NCBI RefSeq assembly: GCF_003253545.1 | Contig: NZ_QKYV01000007.1 | Coordinates: 100,538 to 164,537, forward strand | Direction of reading: 5' to 3' | DNA length: 64,000 nucleotides | Origin: Mesonia algae | Lineage (GTDB): Bacteria > Bacteroidota > Bacteroidia > Flavobacteriales > Flavobacteriaceae | Shown here: piece by piece, positions 9,279 to 16,929 of the stretch | Layout of the letters: every line of letters starts with the position of its first letter | How positions within the stretch are numbered: position 1 is the first letter of the stretch | The notes under the pieces: model-generated | Told to the model about the DNA's origin: nothing | The model's input: only the letters and a program-made list of their open reading frames with translations | Databases searched by the model: none | Program-made: the position numbers and the translations under genes

Positions 9279-9986
9279 TTAAGATAATTTTAATTCTGCT
9301 AAATAATCATAATGTTCGCCTTCTTGAATCAATTTACAAGAGAATCCGTTGCTTTCTGCAGCTAATTGCAAAGAATTAAAGTCTACATAGAGCCAATCAA
9401 AAATTGCAGAAATTTCATTCTTATATTTGATTTGGTAGTGAAGTTCACCGTAATATTGAGTAGGGTCTACCCAAATAGAACCATTTTCTTCTTTATCGAA
9501 TAAATATTGTAGATCTGATGAGTCTAACAAAACTTTACCATCAGGGTTTAAAATGGTTTTTAAGTGCTGAAAAAATTGAGTGAGATTTTTAAGTTTACCA
9601 ACAATACCTATCCCATTCATCAGCATTAAAATGGTATCAAACTTTTCTCTTTCTTGGAAGAAATCTTGTACCACAGCATTTTTAATTCCGCGTAAGCGAG
9701 CAACTTTTATGGCGCCTTGAGAAATATCTATTGCTTTAACTTCTATTCCTTTTCCTTGCAATGCTAAGGCGTGACTTCCCGCACAACAACCCACATCTAA
9801 AGTTTTTCCTTTAGTCAATTGTAATGCCTTTTGTTCTATGGGGGGCATTTCTTTTAGTTCTCTAAAAAGATAATCGGTTGGGATTTCGTCTTCGTCAAAA
9901 TCTTCAGAGAGAACTTTAATGTTTTCTGAATCATTATGATGATAATGGTCTAATACAGCTTGGCCAAAAATGTCTGGTACAATCAA
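9279..9986 (-). CDS. Class I SAM-dependent methyltransferase
   Basis: 235 residues. Motif I for S-adenosylmethionine binding is LDVGCCAGSHAL at about residues 64-75, followed by the acidic residue of motif II (VKAIDIS) and by a motif at FDTILMLMNGIGI. The fold is the class I Rossmann methyltransferase; the substrate is unknown. The start used is TTG at 9986; the N-terminus DIFGQAVLDHY looks conserved for the family so translation must begin close by. A promoter-like box TACTTTTG on the minus strand (9991-9984) overlaps this TTG, so either the box is fortuitous or initiation is nonstandard. It is divergent from the Cys-cluster gene. Confidence 0.75.
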   Translation of the reverse strand: MIVPDIFGQAVLDHYHHNDSENIKVLSEDFDEDEIPTDYLFRELKEMPPIEQKALQLTKGKTLDVGCCAGSHALALQGKGIEVKAIDISQGAIKVARLRGIKNAVVQDFFQEREKFDTILMLMNGIGIVGKLKNLTQFFQHLKTILNPDGKVLLDSSDLQYLFDKEENGSIWVDPTQYYGELHYQIKYKNEISAIFDWLYVDFNSLQLAAESNGFSCKLIQEGEHYDYLAELKLS

Positions 9987-10006
9987 AAGTAATATTTTTA
10001 GATGTT

Positions 10007-10014
10007 TATATTTG
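10007..10014 (+). promoter_or_regulatory. -7 promoter box TATATTTG for the Cys-cluster protein gene
   Basis: TATATTTG ends six bases before the ATG at 10020. It lies inside the longer open frame that starts at 10002, so the box argues for the later start. No good -33 TTG is seen at the usual spacing. Confidence 0.5.
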
Positions 10015-10019
10015 CAGCT

Positions 10020-10511
10020 ATGGATGAGGTTTTAAAAAACTTGCCAAAGCAAGCCAAAGATAAACATAAGGAGAATAAAAAGCTTTTTGCTAAACTTAAA
10101 AAAAAGCCACCAAAGCATTTAGATCTTTTAATGCAAGAATTACACGATGATGAGTTTGAAAAAACAGATTGTCTTACGTGTGCAAATTGTTGTAAAACTA
10201 CAGGTCCTTTATTTACCAATAAGGATGTGGAGCGTATTTCTAAGTTTTTTAAAATGAAACCACAGGCGTTTATAGACGCTTATTTAAGGGTAGATGAAGA
10301 AAATGATTATGTGTTACAACAAGTGCCTTGTACATTTTTAGGAGCTGATAATATGTGTTCTATTTACGATGTGAGACCTAAAGCTTGCGCGGAATTTCCT
10401 CATACCGATCGCAGGAAATTTCAGCAAATTGCCCATTTAACCTTAAAAAATGTAGCAATTTGTCCTGCGGCTTATAATATTGTAGAAGAAATGAAAAAGC
10501 GACTACCTTAA
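10020..10511 (+). CDS. YkgJ-type cysteine-cluster (putative Fe/Zn-binding) protein
   Basis: 163 residues from the ATG at 10020 (an in-frame ATG at 10002 overlaps the promoter box and is rejected). Cysteines are grouped as CLTCANCC, CTFLGADNMC, DVRPKAC and CPAAYN, the pattern of the YkgJ/CxxCxxCC family thought to bind a metal or an Fe-S cluster; the biochemical role is not established. The N-terminal 40 residues are very Lys-rich. The stop TAA overlaps the stop of the convergent NamZ gene by four bases through the palindrome TTAA. Confidence 0.75.
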   Translation: MDEVLKNLPKQAKDKHKENKKLFAKLKKKPPKHLDLLMQELHDDEFEKTDCLTCANCCKTTGPLFTNKDVERISKFFKMKPQAFIDAYLRVDEENDYVLQQVPCTFLGADNMCSIYDVRPKACAEFPHTDRRKFQQIAHLTLKNVAICPAAYNIVEEMKKRLP

Positions 10512-11749
10512 TGGTATAATAGATAAGGCTGTCTCATTCTGCTATAATTTTCTATACCTTTTTTCCAACTCGCTTTAATTTTATAGGAATCCCAACCTTG
10601 TTCAATTTGTTGTTGTAATTTTTTGGTTCCTGCTAGTTTGCTAAAAAACGGAGTGAAGAAATCATTCTTGTTTTCTGATTTTTCATAAGCTTCTAACAAC
10701 CATTTTAATTCAATGGTTGAAAGTAGAGGTTCTCCACTTAAATCTTTACCGTAGCAGATTTTTCCTTGATTCTTTGGATGTTTGGCTCCGTCGTTGGGTT
10801 GCGGAGTATATTTATAATCAAAATAATTGGAGTCTAAGGCTGGAGATCCAAAAACTTGAAACTGTTTAGAAGTTCCACGTCCTGCATTTACGGGAGTGCC
10901 CTCAAAAAAACATAAACTAGGATAGAGGTTAATAGATTTATCGTTGGGTAGGTTAGGTGATGGTTTTATAGGCAATGAATAATGATCTTTTTTAGAGTAG
11001 TTTTTCATTTTAATGACCATAAGATCACAAATGAGATTGTTTTGTAACCATTTTTCCCCATTGATCATTTGAGCATATTCTCCAATCGTCATTCCGTGGA
11101 CGATGGGAATAGGATGCATGCCCACAAAACTCTGGTGCTCCTTTTCTAAAATAGGTCCGTCTATATAATGTCCGTTTGGGTTGGGACGATCTAAAATTAA
11201 AACCGTTAAACCTTTTTCTGCAGCAGCTTCCATTACATAATGTAAGGTAGAAATATAGGTGTAAAATCGAACGCCTACATCTTGAATATCAAAGACTAAA
11301 ATGTCTAAACCTTCCAACTGCTTTTGAGTTGGTTTTTTATTGCTTCCGTAAAGAGAAACGATAGAGATTCCCGTTTTTTCGTCTACTCCATCCACCACTT
11401 TTTCGCCAGCATCGGCTTTTCCTCTAAACCCATGTTCGGGAGAAAAAGCTTTTACGACATCAATATTTAAGGAAACTAAAGAATCTACCAAATGCGTGTA
11501 ACCTCCATTACCTTTAAATACTACCGATGTTTGGTTGCCTACAATGCCTACTTTTTTTCCTTTTAAAAGTGGTAAGTAAGCTTCGGTTTGATTGGCTCCT
11601 ATAACCAATTTTTGTTCTTTATTAAGAGGATTAGTTGTTTTTGCTTCCGCGGAAGCGTGAACAGGAGATTTTTTTGATGATGGACTAATGCAAGAAACAA
11701 TAGCAATGACACCGATAAAAAATGTATTTTTGAAAAAATGTAAAAACAT
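10508..11749 (-). CDS. namZ: DUF1343 / NamZ-type exo-beta-N-acetylmuramidase, lipoprotein
   Basis: 413 residues with a lipoprotein-type signal (FFIGVIAIVSC, Cys at residue 20). The conserved DUF1343 blocks are present: GKKVGIVGNQTSVV, AFSPEHGFRGKADAGE, SLYG, LVFDIQDVGVRFYTYIST, ILDRPNPNG and EGTPVNAGRGT. This family (GH171, NamZ of Bacillus subtilis and Tannerella) removes MurNAc from the non-reducing ends of peptidoglycan fragments, so the protein likely works in the periplasm in cell-wall recycling. The start at 11749 lies seven bases from the divergent permease start, so each promoter must reach into the other gene. The GC-rich palindrome GCTTCCGCGGAAGC at 11643-11656 encodes ASAEA of this protein. 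Confidence 0.8.
   Translation of the reverse strand: MFLHFFKNTFFIGVIAIVSCISPSSKKSPVHASAEAKTTNPLNKEQKLVIGANQTEAYLPLLKGKKVGIVGNQTSVVFKGNGGYTHLVDSLVSLNIDVVKAFSPEHGFRGKADAGEKVVDGVDEKTGISIVSLYGSNKKPTQKQLEGLDILVFDIQDVGVRFYTYISTLHYVMEAAAEKGLTVLILDRPNPNGHYIDGPILEKEHQSFVGMHPIPIVHGMTIGEYAQMINGEKWLQNNLICDLMVIKMKNYSKKDHYSLPIKPSPNLPNDKSINLYPSLCFFEGTPVNAGRGTSKQFQVFGSPALDSNYFDYKYTPQPNDGAKHPKNQGKICYGKDLSGEPLLSTIELKWLLEAYEKSENKNDFFTPFFSKLAGTKKLQQQIEQGWDSYKIKASWKKGIENYSRMRQPYLLYH
11643..11656. repeat. GC-rich palindrome GCTTCCGCGGAAGC inside namZ
   Basis: A perfect 14-base palindrome, extended by CG on the right side. The same core occurs at 17958-17973 and in variants at 53350-53364, 60203-60217 and 61342-61357, in unrelated genes and in a spacer. 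Confidence 0.7.
11725..11732 (+). promoter_or_regulatory. -7 promoter box TATTTTTG for the FtsX-like permease gene
   Basis: TATTTTTG lies 24 bases before the TTG start at 11757 and inside the coding region of divergent namZ. Its position excludes the longer in-frame start at 11688. Confidence 0.4.
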
Positions 11750-11756
11750 ACGAGGC

Positions 11757-12998
11757 TTGAATTTTGAATTCTTTATTTCTAAACGTTTAATAAGCGCTAA
11801 AGATTATAAAAGTAGCATATCGGCACCAATTATAAAAATTGCGGTGGCAGCTATTGCTATTGGAGTGATTATGATGTTGGTTTCGGTGGCGACAAGCACA
11901 GGTTTACAACAAAAAATTAGAGATAAAATTGCAGCTTTTAATGGCCATATTACGATTGGGAATTTAAATAATAATAATTCTCAAATTTCGATTAAACCCA
12001 TTTCTTCACAACAAGATTTTTATCCAGATTTTGATGAGGTAGAAGGCATTGATCATATACAGGTAGTAGCTACAAAATACGGAGTGATTAGAACCGAAAC
12101 CGATTTTGAAGGTATTGTTGTAAAAGGTGTAGGTGTAGATTATCGTTGGGATTATCTAAAAGAGTATTTGGTCGAAGGAAGAATACCTACCTATACGAAA
12201 GAAAAAAAATACAGTAAAGAGATCTTACTATCTGCTTATATGGCTAACCGATTAGGATTTGAGCTAAATGATCAGGTGGTGATCTATTTTTTGAATGATG
12301 CTAATCAAGAAAGAGCAAGACTTACTGCTTTTGAAATTGTTGGAATTTACGATTCGGGTTTTCAAGAGTTTGATGAAACTTTTTTAATAGCCGATATCAC
12401 TCAAGTTCAGCGTTTAAATAAATGGGGAGAAGATCAAATAGGAAACTTTGAGGTTTTTGTAGATGATTTTAATCAAATTGAAGAAAAAGGAGGAGAAGTA
12501 AATGAACATATCAATACATTCTTAGAGGCCAAAACTATACAGCAATCTTATAATTCTATATTTGAATGGTTGTCGTTGTTTGATTTTAATGTAGCCTTGA
12601 TCATAGGTATTATGATAATTGTTTCAGGGATTAATATGATTACAGCTTTATTGGTTCTTATTTTAGAAAGAACCCCTATGATAGGGATGTTAAAAGCTTT
12701 GGGAAGTAACGATTGGAGTGTAAGAAAAATATTCTTGTATAATGGAGCATATCTTATTATAAAAGGACTATTCTGGGGGAATTTAATAGGTCTAGGCTTA
12801 TTGTTTCTGCAAAAATATGGAAAGATCATGAAGCTAAATCCAGAGACATATTATGTGACCGAAGCACCAGTGAATATTAATTGGGAATATGTGCTTTTAA
12901 TAAATATAGGAACTTTAGCTTTATGTTTATTGATGCTATTGGTTCCATCATATTTAATTACAAGAATTAACCCTAGTAGAGCAATTAAGTTTGAGTAA
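11757..12998 (+). CDS. FtsX-like ABC transporter permease (LolC/LolE type)
   Basis: About 413 residues from TTG at 11757 (reads MNFEFFISKRLIS). The upstream in-frame ATG at 11688 would add 23 residues that overlap namZ and a promoter box. One membrane segment near the N-terminus (IIKIAVAAIAIGVIMMLVSV) is followed by a large periplasmic MacB-like domain and three C-terminal membrane segments (FNVALIIGIMIIVSGINMI, NGAYLIIKGLFWGNLIGL, YVLLINIGTLALCLLM), with the typical cytoplasmic TPMIGMLKALG coupling helix. This is the LolCE/FtsX permease architecture used in lipoprotein release or peptide export. No ATPase is adjacent, so the partner must be encoded elsewhere. Confidence 0.8.
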   Translation: MNFEFFISKRLISAKDYKSSISAPIIKIAVAAIAIGVIMMLVSVATSTGLQQKIRDKIAAFNGHITIGNLNNNNSQISIKPISSQQDFYPDFDEVEGIDHIQVVATKYGVIRTETDFEGIVVKGVGVDYRWDYLKEYLVEGRIPTYTKEKKYSKEILLSAYMANRLGFELNDQVVIYFLNDANQERARLTAFEIVGIYDSGFQEFDETFLIADITQVQRLNKWGEDQIGNFEVFVDDFNQIEEKGGEVNEHINTFLEAKTIQQSYNSIFEWLSLFDFNVALIIGIMIIVSGINMITALLVLILERTPMIGMLKALGSNDWSVRKIFLYNGAYLIIKGLFWGNLIGLGLLFLQKYGKIMKLNPETYYVTEAPVNINWEYVLLINIGTLALCLLMLLVPSYLITRINPSRAIKFE

Positions 12999-13008
12999 AA
13001 CCTAAAAG

Positions 13009-13392
13009 ATGACATTAGAAGAAAAAATAAATAACTCTAAAACAACTATTTTTAAAGCTGTTTTTCCTAATACAACCAATCATTATGATACTCTGTTTGG
13101 TGGTACTGCAATGCAATTGATGGATGAAACAGCATTCATTACTGCAACAAGATTTAGTAGGCAGCCAATGGTAACGGTTAGCAGTGATCGTATAGACTTT
13201 AAAAAGCCAATTCCCGCAGGAACAATTGTAGAGTTGGCTGGTCGTGTAACTTACTTAGGCAATACAAGTATTAAAGTACGCGTAGATATATTTATTGAAC
13301 AAATGTATGAAGATAGGCGTGAGAAAGCTGTTTCGGGGGAGTTTACATTTGTAGCAATAGATGAAAATAAAAAACCCACTCAAATTTTATAG
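13009..13392 (+). CDS. Acyl-CoA thioesterase, hotdog fold (YciA-like)
   Basis: 127 residues with the single hotdog domain of bacterial acyl-CoA hydrolases: NHYDTLFGGTAMQLMDETAF carries the Asn/Asp-Gly-Gly and the acidic catalytic region, followed by SDRIDFKKPIPAG. It hydrolyses acyl-CoA esters in the cytoplasm; chain-length preference is unknown. It starts ten bases after the permease stop, so the two are likely co-transcribed. Confidence 0.85.
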   Translation: MTLEEKINNSKTTIFKAVFPNTTNHYDTLFGGTAMQLMDETAFITATRFSRQPMVTVSSDRIDFKKPIPAGTIVELAGRVTYLGNTSIKVRVDIFIEQMYEDRREKAVSGEFTFVAIDENKKPTQIL

Positions 13393-13614
13393 GTGTTTAA
13401 TTTTTATTACTCTTATCTCTTCAGATAAAAAGAGTTGTTTTAGAAAAAAGAAACTCTTATGAAAGTGAATAAATAGATTGGTGTTTATTCCTTTTAGTCA
13501 TTGAAAATACTTGATTAAGAAAACTAAATTAAATTTTACTCATCTGATTATCAATACCCAATTTAAGGTATATTTTCTATAATTATTCAATTTTAGTAGT
13601 GTAAAATTCTTTCT
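13393..13614. other. AT-rich spacer with weak hairpins
   Basis: The bases between the thioesterase stop and the cysteine synthase promoter contain two weak stem-loops, one near 13411-13436 and one pairing AAGAGTT (13430-13436) with AACTCTT (13452-13458), which may end transcription. No open frame or repeat stands out. Confidence 0.4.
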
Positions 13615-13622
13615 TACCTTTG
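13615..13622 (+). promoter_or_regulatory. -7 promoter box TACCTTTG for the cysteine synthase-like gene
   Basis: TACCTTTG followed by CG lies 19 bases before the ATG at 13642. A -33 TTG at standard spacing is not clear. Confidence 0.5.
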
Positions 13623-13641
13623 CGCATTAAAAAAATAGAAA

Positions 13642-14622
13642 ATGGATTATAAGGAAAATATATTAGGAACAATTGGGAACACCCCATTGGTTAAAATAAA
13701 TAAGTTAGCCGAAGAAATTCCTGCCTTGGTTTTAGCTAAATACGAAACTTTTAATCCGGGAAATTCTGTTAAAGATAGAATGGCGGTGAAAATGTTGGAA
13801 GATGCAGAAGAGCAAGGGTTAATAAAACCAGGAGGAACAATTATTGAAGGAACTTCAGGGAATACAGGAATGGGACTTGCTTTAGCAGCAATTGTGAAAG
13901 GTTACAAAATGGTTTGCGTTATCGCCGATAAGCAGAGTAAGGAAAAAATAGATATTCTTAGAGCAGTAGGAAGTGAAGTAGTGGTTTGCCCAACAGATGT
14001 TGAGCCAGAAGATCCTCGTTCTTATTACTCCACTTCTAAACGATTAGCTGAAGAAACACCAAACTCTTGGTATGTTAATCAATATGATAATCCTTCTAAT
14101 GCTAAAGCGCATTATGAAAGTACTGGTCCAGAAATTTGGAAACAAACAGATGGTAAAGTTACTCACTTTGTTGTAGGAGTAGGTACAGGAGGAACTATTT
14201 CTGGGGTAGGGAAATATTTAAAAGAACAAAATCCAGATGTGAAAGTTTGGGGAATTGATACCTACGGTTCGGTATTTAAAAAATATCACGAGACAGGAGA
14301 ATTTGATGAAAAAGAAATTTATCCTTATATTACAGAAGGAATTGGAGAAGATATTTTACCTAAAAATGTAGATTTTAGTATCATTGATGGTTTTACCAAA
14401 GTAACAGATAAAGATGCTGCAGTATATACTCAAAAACTCTCTAAAGAAGAAGGTATGTTTTTAGGGAATTCTGCTGGAGCCGCAATGAAAGGTCTCTTGC
14501 AATTAAAAGAGCACTTTACAAAAGATGATGTAGTGGTGGTGTTGTTTCATGATCATGGAAGTCGCTATGTTGGTAAAATGTATAATGATGATTGGATGAA
14601 ATCTCAAGGTTTCATAGACTAA
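13642..14622 (+). CDS. PLP-dependent cysteine synthase / cystathionine beta-synthase family enzyme
   Basis: 326 residues. The PLP-binding Lys is in NPGNSVKDR (Lys44), the phosphate and substrate loop is EGTSGNTGMGLA, and the cofactor phosphate cup is GVGTGGTISGVG. These are the fold type II signatures of O-acetylserine sulfhydrylase and cystathionine beta-synthase. The C-terminal H-G-S-RYVGKMYNDDWM resembles the end of the CBS catalytic core more than CysK, but there is no CBS-domain pair or heme region. I cannot decide between cysteine synthase and CBS activity from sequence alone. Monocistronic: own promoter box and a terminator after it. Confidence 0.85.
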   Translation: MDYKENILGTIGNTPLVKINKLAEEIPALVLAKYETFNPGNSVKDRMAVKMLEDAEEQGLIKPGGTIIEGTSGNTGMGLALAAIVKGYKMVCVIADKQSKEKIDILRAVGSEVVVCPTDVEPEDPRSYYSTSKRLAEETPNSWYVNQYDNPSNAKAHYESTGPEIWKQTDGKVTHFVVGVGTGGTISGVGKYLKEQNPDVKVWGIDTYGSVFKKYHETGEFDEKEIYPYITEGIGEDILPKNVDFSIIDGFTKVTDKDAAVYTQKLSKEEGMFLGNSAGAAMKGLLQLKEHFTKDDVVVVLFHDHGSRYVGKMYNDDWMKSQGFID

Positions 14623-14631
14623 AAAAAATAT

Positions 14632-14663
14632 AAAAATCCTGCTCTTAAAGCAGGATTTTTTTT
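14632..14663 (+). terminator. Rho-independent terminator after the cysteine synthase-like gene
   Basis: AAAAATCCTGCT (14632-14643) pairs with AGCAGGATTTTT (14649-14660) and runs into further Ts. Confidence 0.85.
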
Positions 14664-14691
14664 GCTATATATTAAAAGAAATAAAATTTAT

Positions 14692-16794
14692 ATGAGAAAT
14701 ATATTACTTGTTATCTGTTGTTTAATAGGGTTTTCAATATCTGTTAATGCTCAAAATAATGATTCGTCAACCTCTAAGGATTTACGCATAGAGATAGAAT
14801 TAAATAATCCATCAAAGACGATAAATGACGCAACAGCTAGCATTAAAGTTATAGGAGGTCAACCTCCTTACAAGTATAAATGGTCAAATCAAGAAACAAG
14901 TTTAGAATCAATAAAAGCGAAAGGTTTAATTGAAGGAATGCCTTACTCGGTTAAAGTAGTTGATGCTAACGGAAAAACAGTAACCAAAGAATTTGAAATT
15001 CCTACAGAATCTATTACAGAGTTTTTTAATAGTGGTGTTCAACCAGCAGTAAATTTTTTAGGAAGTATTTTATTTTGGGATCCATTTTCTAGCATAGGAA
15101 TTTATGATCCTGTAGTTTATACAGATTATGAGCAAGTTCCTATTCCTAATTGGGACGCCACGAGTAAAGATGCATATAAATTAGCACAATGGAAATTTGC
15201 TGAAAATGATGATGTAAAAGAAGGTGATGAGATAGCTATAGTCACCAGTGATGGAGGAAAGGAAATAAAAGTGATTTCCCCAGTTTCAGGAAAAGTAGGT
15301 TATTTGGTGAAAGAAAATCAAGTTATCTATGATCCTAATAGTACTAGTGATGTAGTTGAGCAAGGAGCACATTTTTTAGCTCAAATTAAATATGATAGCC
15401 CGCAGCCTTTAAAACACCCTAATGGAGATATCAAACTAAATACGATTCCTTTTATCGTAATTTGGCTTATTTTAGGGAGCATATTTTTTACCTTTAGATT
15501 AGGTTTTGTGAACATTAGCGGGTTTAGACATTCTATAGACTTGGCAAAAGGAAAATATGATGATCCAGATGCTCCAGGGAGGATTACTCACTTTCAAGCG
15601 ATGGCTACAGCAGTATCAGCAACGGTAGGTTTAGGGAATATTGCAGGGGTAGCAGTTGCCATTTCATTGGGTGGAGCTGGAGCAACATTTTGGATGTTTA
15701 CGGCTGGTTTTTTCGCAATGTCTTTAAAATTTGTGGAGTGTACTTTAGGAGTTAAATATAGAACAATAAACGAAGAAGGTCGAATTTTTGGAGGTCCCAT
15801 GAACTATCTACGTTATGGTTTGGAGAAAAAAAACTTAAAAGGCTTGGGAAAATTCTTAGCTATTCTATTTGCTGTATTGGGAGTAGTTGCTTCTTTTGGA
15901 GGAGGTAATATGTTACAGTCTAATCAAGCATTTAAAATAGTGTCAGAGCAAATACCTTTTCTACAAGGCCAAGGGTTTTGGTTCGGTGTAGGATTTGCTG
16001 TGTTAGTTGGAGCTGTTATCCTTGGCGGAATTAACAGTATTGCTAAAGTAACAGGTAAAATAGTGCCATTTATGGCAGCTGTATATATTATAGGTTGTCT
16101 TATCGTTATCGGTTTTAATATTGAAAATATTGGTAATGCCTTTTCAGCAATATTTAATGGGGCTTTTTCTGCTACAGCACTCAAAGGAGGTTTTGTTGGG
16201 GTTTTAATAGTTGGTTTACAACGGGCAGCATTTTCTAGTGAAGCCGGTGTGGGGTCTGCAGCAATTGCTCACAGTGCAACTAAAACTAATAATCCTATCG
16301 CAGATGGATTTACTTCTTTAGTAGAACCTTTCATTGATACCATGGTAGTGTGTACGATGACTGCTTTGGTTCTTATCTTTACAGGAATGCACGAAGTAGA
16401 TGGTTTAGGAGGCGTAGAATTAACCTCAGATGCATTTGGAAGCGTAATTTCTTGGTTTCCTGCAGTATTGGCTTTTGCGGTCTTTTTATTCGCATTTTCA
16501 ACGATGGTGTCTTGGTCTTATTACGGGATGCGTTCTTGGACCTACCTTTTTGGAAAGAGTAAAAAATCTGAAGTTATTTATAAAGTAATGTTTTTAATAT
16601 TTGTAGTACTAGGAGCGTCGGCGAGTTTAGGAGCGGTGTTAAGCTTTTCTGATATGATGATTTTAGCCATGTCTTTCCCAAATATTATAGGATTATATAT
16701 TTTATCATCAGAAGTAAGAGCAGATATGAAAGCTTATTTAAAGAAACTTAAAGCAGGAGAGCTTTTTATAAATCCAAAATTTAGAGATTCGTAG
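14692..16794 (+). CDS. Sodium:alanine/glycine symporter (AGCS family) with SprB-like and lipoyl-like N-terminal domains
   Basis: 700 residues from ATG at 14692; the in-frame TTG at 14662 lies in the terminator tail and is rejected. A Sec-type signal (ILLVICCLIGFSISVNAQ) leads into a SprB-repeat-like domain (GGQPPYKYKWSNQETS, VKVVDANG), a hydrophobic stretch (FLGSILFWDPFSS), then a barrel-sandwich region resembling a biotinyl/lipoyl domain (VKEGDEIAIVTS, SPVSGKVGYLVKE) without the carrier Lys motif. From about residue 240 the AGCS transporter begins, with the signature TAVSATVGLGNIAG and about ten membrane helices. Usual AGCS proteins are about 450-500 residues, so about 230 residues are extra. 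A paralogue with the same build lies at 20375-22495. Confidence 0.85.
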   Translation: MRNILLVICCLIGFSISVNAQNNDSSTSKDLRIEIELNNPSKTINDATASIKVIGGQPPYKYKWSNQETSLESIKAKGLIEGMPYSVKVVDANGKTVTKEFEIPTESITEFFNSGVQPAVNFLGSILFWDPFSSIGIYDPVVYTDYEQVPIPNWDATSKDAYKLAQWKFAENDDVKEGDEIAIVTSDGGKEIKVISPVSGKVGYLVKENQVIYDPNSTSDVVEQGAHFLAQIKYDSPQPLKHPNGDIKLNTIPFIVIWLILGSIFFTFRLGFVNISGFRHSIDLAKGKYDDPDAPGRITHFQAMATAVSATVGLGNIAGVAVAISLGGAGATFWMFTAGFFAMSLKFVECTLGVKYRTINEEGRIFGGPMNYLRYGLEKKNLKGLGKFLAILFAVLGVVASFGGGNMLQSNQAFKIVSEQIPFLQGQGFWFGVGFAVLVGAVILGGINSIAKVTGKIVPFMAAVYIIGCLIVIGFNIENIGNAFSAIFNGAFSATALKGGFVGVLIVGLQRAAFSSEAGVGSAAIAHSATKTNNPIADGFTSLVEPFIDTMVVCTMTALVLIFTGMHEVDGLGGVELTSDAFGSVISWFPAVLAFAVFLFAFSTMVSWSYYGMRSWTYLFGKSKKSEVIYKVMFLIFVVLGASASLGAVLSFSDMMILAMSFPNIIGLYILSSEVRADMKAYLKKLKAGELFINPKFRDS

Positions 16795-16813
16795 TCTTTG
16801 TATATAAGAAATT

Positions 16814-16853
16814 TAAAGCCCTTTAGAGTTTATCTTTAAAGGGTTTTTTTTGT
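16814..16853 (+). terminator. Terminator after the first AGCS symporter gene
   Basis: CCCTTTA and TAAAGGG form a stem around a loop of about ten bases at roughly 16819-16843, and a run of eight Ts follows. Confidence 0.7.
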
Positions 16854-16929
16854 TTCTAATTATAATTCCGCTTTAGCGAAAATATCTAGATTAAAAAAAA
16901 TGAATTAACTTTAAAGATATTCGTGTATT

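Noticed and set aside
15594..16184. Minus-strand open frames inside the first symporter gene
   Set aside because: Shadows of the transporter; the reading frame there is set by its codon bias.
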